Positions 27,676-36,890 of a stretch of DNA of 64,000 bases are shown here, piece by piece. Source of the DNA: Ningiella ruwaisensis. Its GTDB lineage: Bacteria > Pseudomonadota > Gammaproteobacteria > Enterobacterales > Alteromonadaceae. Every line of letters starts with the position of its first letter. The stretch's first letter is position 1. The DNA is taken from assembly GCF_004798935.1 (NCBI RefSeq), contig NZ_RAHT01000001.1, positions 732,313-796,312 on the forward strand. Reading direction: 5' to 3'. Made by a program: the position numbers and the translations under genes. The notes beneath the pieces were generated by a model. It saw only the letters and a program-made list of their open reading frames with translations. It did not search any database and had not been told where the DNA came from.

Positions 27676-29289
27676 TTAAGGATTGTAGAATTCACCGTCT
27701 TTGCGTAAGTAAAACCAATAGTTTATTAATACGCATATGCCGTAAAACACTGCAAAACCGATAAGCGCAACTTCTGGCGTAGTGGCGGTAATTTGTTCGC
27801 CTATGACTTTTGGAATATAGAACGCGCCGTAAGCCGCTACTGCTGATGTCCAGCCCAATACAGGCCCCGCTTGCTCTTTAGGAAAGACTACTGCAATCGT
27901 TCTAAAAGTAGAACCATTGCCAATTCCAGTTGCAGCAAACAAGACTAAAAAGAGGACAAAAAATGGAATAAAGAACTCTTCCGGGGTCGCTGATTGATAG
28001 GCTTCTCGCATGTAATAAGCCACACCTAAGGCACTTAAAATCATGACAATTGAACAAATTTGCGTTACTAAAGCGCCGCCGATTTTATCTGAAATCCAGC
28101 CACCTACAGGACGAATCAAGGCGCCAATAAACGGCCCCATCCAGGCATACATCAGTGCGCTTGGGCCATTTGGGTTGACTGTGTCGTGCGTCATTACGCC
28201 ATCAACCATCACGTGGCTGTATCCAAAAATGACTTTGATAGCAAGGGGGAAAGACGCTGCAAATCCGATAAACGATCCGAACGTCATGGTATAGATAATA
28301 CTCATTACCCACGTATGCTTGTTATTAAATATTTTATACTGTCGAGTCAGGCTTTGACCGATGGTTCCAGGCATCATTTTTAAGATTACAACAGTTGCTA
28401 CCACAACCAGCACTAACACCACTTCTTTGGGAACGCCGAAGCCAGACCCATTTGCGGATTCCGGAAGCATTAGCCATAAACCAAAGGCAGCCACCACAAG
28501 ACCAATGCCTAGCATAACGGTAATCAGTGCAAAGGAGGTCAGTGGATTGCCGATATCAGGAGACACATCTTGCGTACGGATGTTATTCATACCAAACCAG
28601 CTTAAGAAAAATAGCGGTACTAACAGCAGCAACCATACAAAACCGGCGTTTGAAATATAGCTTTCGGTACCCGCCGGAATTTTACCTATCAATGTACCTG
28701 AGGTATTAATAAGCGTCATGGGGTCGCCACTTAGCGCGCCAAATGCCGCAAAAGTCATAAACAGTGGCACAACAACTTGCATTGTTGTTACCCCAAAATT
28801 ACCTAAACCGGCATTTAGCCCCAAAGCCAAACCTTGTTGCTTTTTAGGAAAGAAAAAGCTGATATTTGACATGGAAGACGCAAAATTACCACCGCCTAAA
28901 CCAGACAAAAGCGCCAGTATCTGAAATTGCCAAAGAGGTGTATCAGGACTCTGCAAGGCAAAGCCTGTGCCGACTGCGGGTATCATTAACAGGGCAGTCG
29001 TAAAAAAGATGGTGTTTCTTCCACCGCATAATCGGATGAAAAAACTGCTGGGTATACGCAAGGTCGCGCCCGTTAAACCCGCTATCGCCATCAAGGTGAA
29101 TAATTCAGATTTTTGGAAGGGAAACCCCAGGTTCAACATTTGTACGGTAATAATGCCCCAATACAGCCAAACCGCAAAACCCACCAAAAGGCTGGGAATT
29201 GAGATCCATAGGTTTCGGTTAGCAATTTTTTTACCCTCGCTTTCCCAGAAGTCTTTATCTTCTGGATCCCACTTTTGTAGGTCGGACAT
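27676..29289 (-). CDS. narK: Nitrate/nitrite transporter NarK (537 aa)
   Basis: Twelve-helix MFS protein resembling E. coli NarK from its cytoplasmic N-terminus (WDPEDKDFWESEGKKIANRN) through the signature FASSMSNISFFFPKKQQG and GLNAGLGNFGV. It exchanges nitrate for nitrite or imports nitrate for NarG. I place the start at 29289 (MSDLQKW): a GGAGAA ribosome site precedes it, and the longer frame adds 29 residues absent from NarK. It is divergent from narL, sharing a gap with a good NarL-type palindrome. Followed by a terminator. Confidence 0.93.
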   Translation of the reverse strand: MSDLQKWDPEDKDFWESEGKKIANRNLWISIPSLLVGFAVWLYWGIITVQMLNLGFPFQKSELFTLMAIAGLTGATLRIPSSFFIRLCGGRNTIFFTTALLMIPAVGTGFALQSPDTPLWQFQILALLSGLGGGNFASSMSNISFFFPKKQQGLALGLNAGLGNFGVTTMQVVVPLFMTFAAFGALSGDPMTLINTSGTLIGKIPAGTESYISNAGFVWLLLLVPLFFLSWFGMNNIRTQDVSPDIGNPLTSFALITVMLGIGLVVAAFGLWLMLPESANGSGFGVPKEVVLVLVVVATVVILKMMPGTIGQSLTRQYKIFNNKHTWVMSIIYTMTFGSFIGFAASFPLAIKVIFGYSHVMVDGVMTHDTVNPNGPSALMYAWMGPFIGALIRPVGGWISDKIGGALVTQICSIVMILSALGVAYYMREAYQSATPEEFFIPFFVLFLVLFAATGIGNGSTFRTIAVVFPKEQAGPVLGWTSAVAAYGAFYIPKVIGEQITATTPEVALIGFAVFYGICVLINYWFYLRKDGEFYNP

Positions 29290-29492
29290 GCTACTTCTCC
29301 ATTGAGATGTGATTAAATTACAGCGGAAACTATGCGCGAAATTAGCGTGACTGCCTATCTGCATCAGTGGGTACAAACTGAGAATTTTGTGGGAAGATAT
29401 TTACGCTTGGTTTTGTTTATCCGCTACCCCAATTTAAAAGAAATCGTGGCGCAAAGGCACATGTGCAAAGGCAAACGTCATTTGTTAGCATG

Positions 29493-29527
29493 TACCTCTA
29501 ATGGGGTAGATACCTTACCTATAAGTA
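29493..29527. promoter_or_regulatory. NarL/NarP-type binding sites between narK and narL
   Basis: TACCTCT-AA-TGGGGTA (29493-29508) is a 7-2-7 inverted pair with a single mismatch in the right heptamer. A second pair of consensus heptamers overlaps: TACCTAT (29516-29522) and ATAAGTA (29521-29527). They lie about 200 bp upstream of narK and 62-96 bp upstream of narL, so either or both genes could respond to phosphorylated NarL. Confidence 0.65.
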
Positions 29528-29588
29528 CCTGAACTACCAAATTAAATTCATGTATCATAGTGTTATGTAAAAACAGTAAGGCAAAAGC

Positions 29589-30245
29589 ATGTTTGAAGAG
29601 AAGCCAGCAAAAATTATGATGGTAGACGACCATCCCCTTTTAAGAAAAGGCCTGAATCAACTCATTGAATTTGAAGACGACTTGGAGGTTGTTGGTGAAG
29701 CAAGTTCGGGGCAAGAAGCCATAAAACTCGCTTTAGAGCTTGAGCCCGACTTGATTACGCTTGATCTTAACATGCAGGGAATGGATGGCTTGGAAACCTT
29801 AAAACAGCTTCGCGATAAAGGGGTTGACGCTCGAATAATTATGCTCACCGTTTCAGACAATGATGAAGATGTTGTTGAGGCTATCCGCTGTGGTGCTGAT
29901 GGCTATTTACTTAAAGATATGGACCCTGAGGAAATCATCGAAAAATTGCGCGAAGCAAGCTTGGGCAAAATGGTAATGAGCGCCAAATTAACCGAAATTC
30001 TGGCAACTGCGCTTCGCAAGCCTGAACGCGCAGGCTCGCGCGCTCTGGCAAGTTTAACCAGTCGTGAACTTGAGATACTCAAGTTGATTGCAAAAGGAAT
30101 GAGCAATAAACTGATTGCACGAGAACTGGATATCTCAGACGGCACAGTTAAAGTCCATGTAAAACACTTTCTAAAGAAGCTGAACTTACGCTCTCGAGTG
30201 GAGGCCGCTGTTTGGATGGTCAACCACCAAAAAGGAGCACAATAA
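29589..30245 (+). CDS. narL: Nitrate/nitrite response regulator NarL (218 aa)
   Basis: Receiver domain with acidic pocket (MMVDDHPLL), phospho-acceptor aspartate in LITLDLNMQGMDGL and conserved LTVSDN and YLLKDM. A LuxR-type HTH follows at the C-terminus (LTSRELEILKLIAKGMSNK; GTVKVHVKHFLKKLNLRSR). Pairs with NarX encoded at 24363. The moeA start codon follows the narL stop with no gap. Probably the activator acting on the heptamers scattered through this window, though that is inference. Confidence 0.93.
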   Translation: MFEEKPAKIMMVDDHPLLRKGLNQLIEFEDDLEVVGEASSGQEAIKLALELEPDLITLDLNMQGMDGLETLKQLRDKGVDARIIMLTVSDNDEDVVEAIRCGADGYLLKDMDPEEIIEKLREASLGKMVMSAKLTEILATALRKPERAGSRALASLTSRELEILKLIAKGMSNKLIARELDISDGTVKVHVKHFLKKLNLRSRVEAAVWMVNHQKGAQ

Positions 30246-31523
30246 ATGGAATGTGGATGCAGCTCAAGCGGACTTATGCCAATCGAAAATGCGCAAGCCT
30301 TGATTACTGAGCTAATTCGCGAATTTCTCGCCAAACCCGCAATAAAAAACAAGCTAAGCGAACGTGTATTATTGACTGACGCAGTCGACAGGGTGCTAAG
30401 CGAAGACGTGGTCTCCCCTTTAAACGTGCCCGCTTATGATAATTCAGCCATGGATGGTTACGCCATTCGAAGCGCTGATCTTAGCAAGCACAAAATGCTC
30501 AAACAAATCGGTAAAAGTTTTGCTGGTTTGCCCTTTGAGGGTAAAGTGGGCGAAGCGCAATGTGTGCGTATTATGACAGGCGCCCAAATACCCAAAGGCG
30601 CTGATGCTGTGGTCATGCAAGAAAATGCGCTTGTTCACCGTGACGAACATGACGAAATTAAAGGCATTGAAATTACTAAATGTAGCGGAAAAGGCGAAGC
30701 CATTCGACCCGCCGGTGATGATATTCAGCAAGGCGCGACTGTATTAGCAAAAGGTACACGCATTACACCTGTAGGGCTGGGCGTATTAGCGTCATTAGGT
30801 CTCAAACACGTTAATGTTTTTCCAAAACTTAAAGTTGCCGTATTTTCTACTGGCGATGAATTGCTTTCTCTAGGCTCACCGCTTGAATCGGGTAAAATTT
30901 ATGATTCTAACCGCCCTATGCTCGTTGCCATGTTAAAACGCTTGGGTGTTGAAGTGCTTGATTTAGGGCTGATTAAAGATAGTAAAGACGCGATAACAGA
31001 GGCCTTTCTATACGCAGATACTCACGCGGATTGCGTTATTACCAGTGGTGGGGTGTCAGTTGGTGAGGCGGATTATACGCGTGAAGTGCTGGATGAAATG
31101 GGCAAAATTGATTTTTGGAAACTAGCCATAAAGCCTGGAAAACCCCTTGCTTTTGGGCGGCTTGCTAATAGTCTCTTTTTTGGATTACCGGGAAATCCGG
31201 TCAGCGCGGCGGTGACCTTTGATCAAATTGCCGTACCAGCGCTAAAAGCCTTAAGTGGGGAGCATACAGTTGAACCCGCGCGTTTTGTTGCGCTTGCAGG
31301 ACAAAATTTCAAAAAGCGGCCCGGTCGAACAGATTACCAGCGCGGTCATTTTACACGGAATGAAAATAATCAATTGGTGGTGACCTCAGCCCGCTCACAA
31401 AGCTCTGGGGTTCTATCAAGCTTTTGTACCAGTAATTGTTATATCGTATTGGAACAGGAACGGGCGAGCGTAAATAAGGGCGAACCAGTCACTATTCTGC
31501 CATTTGAGAAGCCGCTTTTATAG
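30246..31523 (+). CDS. moeA: Molybdopterin molybdenumtransferase MoeA (425 aa)
   Basis: Inserts molybdate into adenylylated molybdopterin. Landmarks are VPAYDNSAMDGYAIR near residue 60, RIMTGAQIPKGADAVVMQE, the MPT-binding STGDELL and TSGGVSVGEADYT segments, and FFGLPGNPVSAAVTF. The N-terminus (MECGCSSSGLMPIENA) carries a short Cys-containing leader. Its ATG abuts the narL TAA, placing a Moco gene under the same transcript as the nitrate regulator. Confidence 0.95.
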   Translation: MECGCSSSGLMPIENAQALITELIREFLAKPAIKNKLSERVLLTDAVDRVLSEDVVSPLNVPAYDNSAMDGYAIRSADLSKHKMLKQIGKSFAGLPFEGKVGEAQCVRIMTGAQIPKGADAVVMQENALVHRDEHDEIKGIEITKCSGKGEAIRPAGDDIQQGATVLAKGTRITPVGLGVLASLGLKHVNVFPKLKVAVFSTGDELLSLGSPLESGKIYDSNRPMLVAMLKRLGVEVLDLGLIKDSKDAITEAFLYADTHADCVITSGGVSVGEADYTREVLDEMGKIDFWKLAIKPGKPLAFGRLANSLFFGLPGNPVSAAVTFDQIAVPALKALSGEHTVEPARFVALAGQNFKKRPGRTDYQRGHFTRNENNQLVVTSARSQSSGVLSSFCTSNCYIVLEQERASVNKGEPVTILPFEKPLL

Positions 31524-31599
31524 AATTGGTTTTATAATGACAGTGTTGTTTTTGAAGCAAATAATAGTCTTATCTTAAAGTAAAAATGTAAGCAAAAAT

Positions 31600-31986
31600 G
31601 TGATTAGAAAATCAAGCTACTTTGTCTTTGCCTGGCTTAGCATTATCATTGGTGTAATTGGCATTTTTCTGCCACTACTACCCACCACGCCATTTATTCT
31701 GCTAGCCGCTTTTCTATTTTCAAAAAGCTCTGTGCGCATGCATAACTGGTTAATAACTCATAAATACTTGGGCCCAATCATCATCGATTGGGAGCAGCAT
31801 GGCGCGATTAGTCTAAAGGCAAAGTGGACCTCAACTATTTCTATGCTCGTGTTGGTGACTTACCCGCTCCTCTTTGTGATCGACAGTATTATTATTCAGG
31901 CGATCGTGATTTGCTTTATGCTTGCAGTGAATCTATTTATTTGGACCCGACCGTCAAAGCGCACGCCTGTTTCTCAAAAAACTTGA
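31600..31986 (+). CDS. YbaN-like DUF454 inner-membrane protein (128 aa)
   Basis: Small membrane protein of the DUF454 family, recognisable from the proline-rich turn GIFLPLLPTTPFILLAAFLFSKSS region after the first helix and the HKYLGPIIIDWEQHGAISLKAK segment. Two further hydrophobic stretches follow. No defined function. The frame begins with GTG at 31600, because an in-frame ATG is missing there; the ribosome site is weak. It lies 76 bases downstream of moeA. Confidence 0.75.
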   Translation: MIRKSSYFVFAWLSIIIGVIGIFLPLLPTTPFILLAAFLFSKSSVRMHNWLITHKYLGPIIIDWEQHGAISLKAKWTSTISMLVLVTYPLLFVIDSIIIQAIVICFMLAVNLFIWTRPSKRTPVSQKT

Positions 31987-32035
31987 TGCTCTTACTATTT
32001 TACAACAATAGCTAGCTTCACATTGCGGTGCTACG

Positions 32036-32448
32036 AGCAAGCTATAAAAACCAAACTAAAGCCAAACCCGCACCTAGCGAAACCACCATTGGAACACCCA
32101 CATATACGCCTAGCTGTCGGTTCCCTATACTCCAGCTCATGCCCGATTTTACGAGGTTATTAACCGCAGCTGCGATCACAATACCAAGCGTAGCGGTACT
32201 AAGGTCGATACTTTCTGTTGACATGCGCGTTAATGATAAAGTTATAGCATCAACATCGGCTATACCCGACGCTGCAGCAAGTGCGTACACACCGGCATCG
32301 CCAAAGGCATTTTTCAAAAATTCGCCTAGCAGCAGAATAACGACGAGTAAGCCACCGAATATGAGAGCAGATGATAAATCGAGTGGATTCTGATCTATAT
32401 TAGGCTGGCTTATTTGTTCAGACTTACTTTTCCTTGCCACGAAAAATG
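32036..32448. repeat. Copy A of a ~413-bp direct repeat (partner at 35058-35471)
   Basis: Nearly identical to the sequence at 35058-35471. By eye I count roughly 18 substitutions over about 395 aligned bases, plus a 1-base indel near the distal end. It duplicates the 3' third of the DUF4010/MgtC-like gene. Homology starts at AGCAAGCTATAAAAACC and fades just past a shared GCCAC. Confidence 0.9.
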
Positions 32449-32458
32449 GAACCATCAC
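32042..32458 (-). pseudogene. 3' remnant of a DUF4010/MgtC-like membrane protein gene
   Basis: The 138-residue frame matches the C-terminal ~125 residues of the 426-aa protein at 35064-36344 almost exactly (shared runs such as LSSALIFGGLLVVILLLGEF). Its first ~12 residues (MMVPFFVARKSK) differ because of a 1-base shift near the junction. It lacks the MgtC-like N-terminal half. Most base differences from the intact copy are silent, so it derives from a once-functional related gene. Probably not functional. Confidence 0.8.
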
Positions 32459-32536
32459 TTTTTAATCACTTAATTCTCATCACCCCCTACAAAAGAGGCT
32501 TCAATCGAAACTGCTGACGTCGCTTTATACAAACTA

Positions 32537-32853
32537 TTGGAAGCCAATTTTGCAGGATTCAAGCATCATGAATTGATGTCATGTTATGAGTTCACAGAAG
32601 ATTGGCAATCTTGGAAGATTCATCCTTTTAGAGTTGAAGTTATTGTTTTATTGCATGGTGCAATAGAAGTCGTTTTGCGTATTGATAATTTAGAACAACA
32701 TAAAACGCTGAGCACAACTGGCTCTTTTTTAATAGTGCCAAAAACACATGGCACACTGCAAAAGTCAATCAACCATGTAAGATCTTCTTCATCACACCTG
32801 GAGAAGCAACACAGCACCAAACTATTAAATTCTCAAGGTGCTTGTGTGGCTAA
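32537..32853 (+). pseudogene. Frameshifted, 5'-truncated cupin-family gene
   Basis: The first part reads as a cupin: FAGFKHHELMSCYEFTEDWQ, then HPFRVEVIVLLHG and a GSFLIVPKT segment. After VPK the frame breaks. One reading frame over, the expected continuation is clear: WHTAKVNQPCKIFFITPGEA, then TQHQTIKFSRCLCG and a stop at 32851-32853. A single-base change around 32742-32756 explains this. There is no ATG; coding-like sequence extends upstream to a stop near 32465, next to the duplicated fragment, so the 5' end was probably cut off there. Confidence 0.75.
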
Positions 32854-32940
32854 CCCAGCCAAACGAAGTTTATTAGAACAAAAATTTTTTATTCGTTTTT
32901 AATAGCGGCTCTCAAACGATCGTTAAAGCAGTGACAATGT

Positions 32941-34869
32941 CTACACAACACCTGCATACAAACAAAATCCCACAATACAAAAAGTGCCAATACAGTTAAT
33001 TGCCGACCAGGTTTTCACAGGTGTTTGCTTGTCTCTCCACTGCGTGGTCATCCTGTAAAGCGCATAAATACTGCTAGCTAGCATAATCCATCCAAAATAA
33101 GGCAACCATGCCCAGTGCGAGAGCATACCAAAAGATGTCAGAAACGGGTTTGCCGACCAACTTTGATAAAATGCACCAATTAGTGATATCGCTAAAACGA
33201 CTGCAAAAATACTGCTGAAAATAACTGCCGTTATGGACGATTCTCTGGTAAAAACGCTTGCTATGAGCGCAACTGAAATCAATATACCTCCTAAGGCCAA
33301 GATAGCGATTTTGGACCAAATAGTATCGTTCATAATCCACTTGCTAATGTTTGCAATGCCTTTATTCAATACCACATCGGTGCGGTAGACGATCGTCCCC
33401 AAATTTTTATACTCATCTGTATTTACAAGCTGTTGAGGATTGCTCAAAAATACGCGTAATATTGTTCTCGCGCCAGCGGTCACATCATGAGCACGATTGC
33501 TCAAAGTGAAGTGTTGGGCTTGAGCGACTTGTGGAATTAAGACTTGAGAACGCTGAGGCGGTGTTACAGGATCATAAACGCCATCGGCAATTACAACAGG
33601 AACATTGCTGGGAAAACTTTTCTGTACAAACACATCAGAAGCACCGATCAAATCACAAAAAAATCCTAGCCGTTTGGTAAGCCAAGTCTCTCGCATAACT
33701 GAAGCTAAATCTGTTTGCATCGACACTTGCGTCAATTCTTTATCGATTTCTGACGCATCGTTACAGCTTACCGCGAGGAAATTATCATTGCGATTAACTG
33801 CAAACTTATCCAAGAGAATTGTCGCCAAATTATTCAGTATCCAATCGTCACCACTGTGAAGACTTTCGATAAATAATGGTACTACTTCAATGCTGTTTGT
33901 TACATATAAGAGCCCAAATATAGCATTCATCAATCCGAATTCGTCAATGGTTATATGAGAGTGTTTTGAATGATTAATCGGCACACTAACGGGGGCGTTT
34001 TTAAAGCGTTTGAAAGTGTCATATAGCTTTGACTCAAGCTTAGGATATGCTTCATCGCAAACACTATTTTCTTTACACTCATCAAAAATGCGTTGCAGTA
34101 CCTGGTAAAAATATTGAAACTCGCGTTCCTTTTTGAAAGATTCGATGGGCACAATGCCAGATAAAAAAGCGCCCTCTATTGAGTCTGGATAGGACAACAT
34201 CAGCTGCTGCCCGTATCGAGAGCCATAAGAGTGACCCCACAATAACCATCGTTGGTAACCAAGCAAGTTTTTAATTGTTTCAGCATCGTCTGCATAGCTT
34301 TTTGCGCTGTACTGCGAAAATGCAAGGCCGGTATTTTGAAGTCTTTGCTTGCAAGTATTGATGGCATCAATATGCTCGTTGATGGCGTCTTGTTTACTTT
34401 TACCGAATAAAAACCAGTATGTTTTGTCCAACTGATGTAACTCATTACACAAATAAGGTGTCGATTTGCCTACTCCCCGGGGGTCTAAAAGCACAATATC
34501 GCGCTTTCCCTCTTTAAGAATCCTTTGGAAAAACGGATTTGACGCAAAACGCCCCGCAACATCAGTCGCACTCTGACCGGGTCCACCCGGAATCGCTAAA
34601 ATTGCATTTTCACTAAAACTGCCTGGCGTAGCCTGAACAACCGCAAATGCCAGTGTGACATCACCATAGTTCTGCTCCATCGCAGATTTAGAAGCGCTCA
34701 CTGTGACGGAACCATAGGCAACGCGGTCTTTTACATCTTCCTTAAGGGCAAAAGGATAGTCTTGCCAATCAATAACACGCGGTGCGGCCTGCGCGTTGTT
34801 AGCGAACAAAAAAGTAGACCCCAGAATGAAACTGAGCACTAATATCCCTGTTGCTTTATTAATGGTCAT
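32941..34869 (-). CDS. TAP-like alpha/beta-hydrolase peptidase with C-terminal membrane domain (642 aa)
   Basis: Exported serine hydrolase: signal peptide up to NNAQA, oxyanion region IPGGPGQSA, strand motif LLDPRGVGKST, nucleophile elbow GHSYGSR, and the TAP-like C-terminal part with acid DGVYDPVTPP and histidine in SNRAHDV. This is the tripeptidyl-aminopeptidase/proline iminopeptidase-like family. About 130 extra C-terminal residues contain roughly four transmembrane helices, an unusual addition that would anchor the enzyme. The start at 34869 is preferred over 34887, because GAAGGA precedes it at proper spacing. Confidence 0.8.
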   Translation of the reverse strand: MTINKATGILVLSFILGSTFLFANNAQAAPRVIDWQDYPFALKEDVKDRVAYGSVTVSASKSAMEQNYGDVTLAFAVVQATPGSFSENAILAIPGGPGQSATDVAGRFASNPFFQRILKEGKRDIVLLDPRGVGKSTPYLCNELHQLDKTYWFLFGKSKQDAINEHIDAINTCKQRLQNTGLAFSQYSAKSYADDAETIKNLLGYQRWLLWGHSYGSRYGQQLMLSYPDSIEGAFLSGIVPIESFKKEREFQYFYQVLQRIFDECKENSVCDEAYPKLESKLYDTFKRFKNAPVSVPINHSKHSHITIDEFGLMNAIFGLLYVTNSIEVVPLFIESLHSGDDWILNNLATILLDKFAVNRNDNFLAVSCNDASEIDKELTQVSMQTDLASVMRETWLTKRLGFFCDLIGASDVFVQKSFPSNVPVVIADGVYDPVTPPQRSQVLIPQVAQAQHFTLSNRAHDVTAGARTILRVFLSNPQQLVNTDEYKNLGTIVYRTDVVLNKGIANISKWIMNDTIWSKIAILALGGILISVALIASVFTRESSITAVIFSSIFAVVLAISLIGAFYQSWSANPFLTSFGMLSHWAWLPYFGWIMLASSIYALYRMTTQWRDKQTPVKTWSAINCIGTFCIVGFCLYAGVV

Positions 34870-35057
34870 AAAATCCTTCTCAATCATATATTGTGTATAT
34901 TTTATCCACTAAGCCATAACAATATTATTTGTGCAACTTTATTACGCCGAAGCGATGTCGTCCTACTTGCAATAAGAGTTGCTGTGCAACAATTTTTCAT
35001 CTAACGCACAGCGACCCAACGTAGATACTTTCAACCAATAAATTAAACACAGTTATA

Positions 35058-35471
35058 AGCAAGCTATAAAAACCAAGCTAAAGCCAAACCCGCACCTAGC
35101 GAAACCACCATTGGAACACCCACATATACGCCTAGCTGTTTGTTTCCTATACTCCAGCTCATTCCCGATTTTACGAGATTATTAACCGCAGCTGCGATCA
35201 CGATACCAAGCGTAGCGGTACTAAGGTCGATACTTTCTGTTGACATGCGCGTTAATGATAAAGTTATAGCATCAACATCGGCTATACCTGACGCTGCAGC
35301 TAGTGCGTACACACCGGCATCGCCAAAAGCATTTTTCAAAAATTCGCCAAGAAGCAGAATAACGACGAGTAAGCCACCGAATATGAGAGCAGATGATAAA
35401 TCGAGTGGATTCTGGTTCATATTAGGCTGACTTATTTGTTCAGACTTATCGTCTCGTTGCCACAAAAAATA
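35058..35471. repeat. Copy B of a ~413-bp direct repeat (partner at 32036-32448)
   Basis: This copy is part of the intact DUF4010/MgtC-like gene. The two copies are in the same orientation, about 3.0 kb apart, flanking the cupin pseudogene and the TAP-like peptidase. Homologous recombination between them could delete that interval. Confidence 0.9.
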
Positions 35472-36344
35472 AGCGGGGACGTACAAAAGTACCGTCATTA
35501 AAGCCACAGGCCAAACTAAAGTGGGAAGTAAAGCCTTATTTATAACAAAGCAATAAATCAGGATCCGCGGAAACATGGTACCACAGGCGATGAGAATGCC
35601 TGCGGCGTATTGATTGTTTAACTCAGGTGTTTTCGCCGCCCGCTTGGCAAAATGCAAGGTTAACGCCGTTGAAGAACTTAAACCCGCAAATAAACTGGTA
35701 AACAATATGCCCTTTTTCGCGCCAGCGATACGAATAGCAAAGTAACCCACAAATGAGATAGAGGCGATCATCACGACCATCCACCAAATTTCTTGAGGGT
35801 TGAGCACGCCACCCGGCCCCATTTCTCTATTGGGTAAAAGCGGGAGCATGACTACGCTGATAAGCAAAAGTTTTAAGCCGGCATCAAGCTCTTTCTCTTG
35901 AAGCTTTTGGATCCAGCCATGGATCTCCTTTTTGTTGTCGAGAATAAAGGCCGTCACTACCGCAAGGGATGTAGCTACCATCGCATCCACTGCCACTACC
36001 ATCGCGCCTAAACAAAAGGTAACCAAAATACCAATCATGGTTGTGATACTAAAATTGCGAATTTGTTCTATGCGTTCGTGATAGGCTACCAGGGCGATGG
36101 CGATGATACTCACCATCATGATGGGAAACACCCAGGTAGTAATTTCCTGGGCAAGCACCACTGCGATGCCCCCTAACAATCCAATGAGTGAGAAGGTACG
36201 GATACCGGCAATACGTTCGCCTGCATGCTGTTCTTTTGCATCCCAGCCTCGCTGAAGGCCGATGATACCGCCTAAAAGAAGCGCAATGGCAAGGTGGATG
36301 GTTGTTTGGTTATTTTCAATAAATTGTTTAGCTAAATCATCCAT
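35064..36344 (-). CDS. MgtC-like/DUF4010 inner-membrane protein (426 aa)
   Basis: N-terminal MgtC/SapB-type segment (ALLLGGIIGLQRGW, then GIRTFSLIGLLGG) followed by a DUF4010 domain with many helices, including GLSSSTALTLHFAKRA and the C-terminal AAASGIADVDAITLSL. Around eleven hydrophobic segments. Function unknown; MgtC relatives are linked to magnesium and membrane ATPase regulation, but that cannot be transferred here. The 3' third is duplicated at 32036. It sits just upstream of the moa genes' 3' end on the same strand. Confidence 0.8.
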   Translation of the reverse strand: MDDLAKQFIENNQTTIHLAIALLLGGIIGLQRGWDAKEQHAGERIAGIRTFSLIGLLGGIAVVLAQEITTWVFPIMMVSIIAIALVAYHERIEQIRNFSITTMIGILVTFCLGAMVVAVDAMVATSLAVVTAFILDNKKEIHGWIQKLQEKELDAGLKLLLISVVMLPLLPNREMGPGGVLNPQEIWWMVVMIASISFVGYFAIRIAGAKKGILFTSLFAGLSSSTALTLHFAKRAAKTPELNNQYAAGILIACGTMFPRILIYCFVINKALLPTLVWPVALMTVLLYVPAYFLWQRDDKSEQISQPNMNQNPLDLSSALIFGGLLVVILLLGEFLKNAFGDAGVYALAAASGIADVDAITLSLTRMSTESIDLSTATLGIVIAAAVNNLVKSGMSWSIGNKQLGVYVGVPMVVSLGAGLALAWFL

Positions 36345-36422
36345 AACACTACTGTTCGTTTTTCTTAAAATCGTTTTATGTAAACAACTCTCATGAACAC
36401 TAGTGTAGTCAAAAGCTCAGGA

Positions 36423-36890
36423 TTATGACACCTGCTTGTCTTCATACCAGCGCGTCAAGGCCTGCTCGTCAGATGTTTTGCTATCTACCCATTTCATTCC
36501 TGAAAGCGTGCCCTCTTTCTTCCAGAGAGGCGCGCTATTCTTAAGGTAGTCCATAATAAATTGCGCACCTTCAAAAGCTTCTTTGCGATGCTTTGCCGTC
36601 ACACCCACAAATACAATCTGTTCAGAAGCTGTTAAATGTCCGATTCGATGAATAACGCTAATTTGCCCAAGTTCCCATCTCATTCGCGCTTCGCTGCATA
36701 TTTTCATAAGCGATTTTTCCGTCATTCCCGGATAATGCTCAATGAACATGGACGACACCGAACCATCTTGATTAAAATCTCTGACCAAGCCCGTGAAGGT
36801 AACAATGGCCCCGTCACTATCTGCGTTTTGACGCAGGCGCGAATACTCTTCACCCACACAAAAGTCAGCGCTTTGTACTTTTATCATCAT
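36423..36890 (-). CDS. moaE: Molybdopterin synthase catalytic subunit MoaE (155 aa)
   Basis: Large subunit that receives sulfur from MoaD to make the dithiolene. Signatures are VTFTGLVRD, IHRIGHLTASEQIVFVGV and KHRKEAFEGAQFIMDYLK with the following KKE lysine. Full length. Its start overlaps the moaD stop by one base. Last gene of the moaA-mobA-moaB-moaD-moaE operon. Confidence 0.95.
   Translation of the reverse strand: MMIKVQSADFCVGEEYSRLRQNADSDGAIVTFTGLVRDFNQDGSVSSMFIEHYPGMTEKSLMKICSEARMRWELGQISVIHRIGHLTASEQIVFVGVTAKHRKEAFEGAQFIMDYLKNSAPLWKKEGTLSGMKWVDSKTSDEQALTRWYEDKQVS

Noticed and set aside
29290..29376. Upstream extension of NarK by 29 residues
   Set aside because: GGAGAA lies directly before the 29289 start, and the extension has no counterpart in NarK.
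32036..32448. Insertion sequence or transposon end as the cause of the direct repeat
   Set aside because: No transposase, terminal inverted repeats or short target-site duplication are visible; the repeat is a gene fragment.
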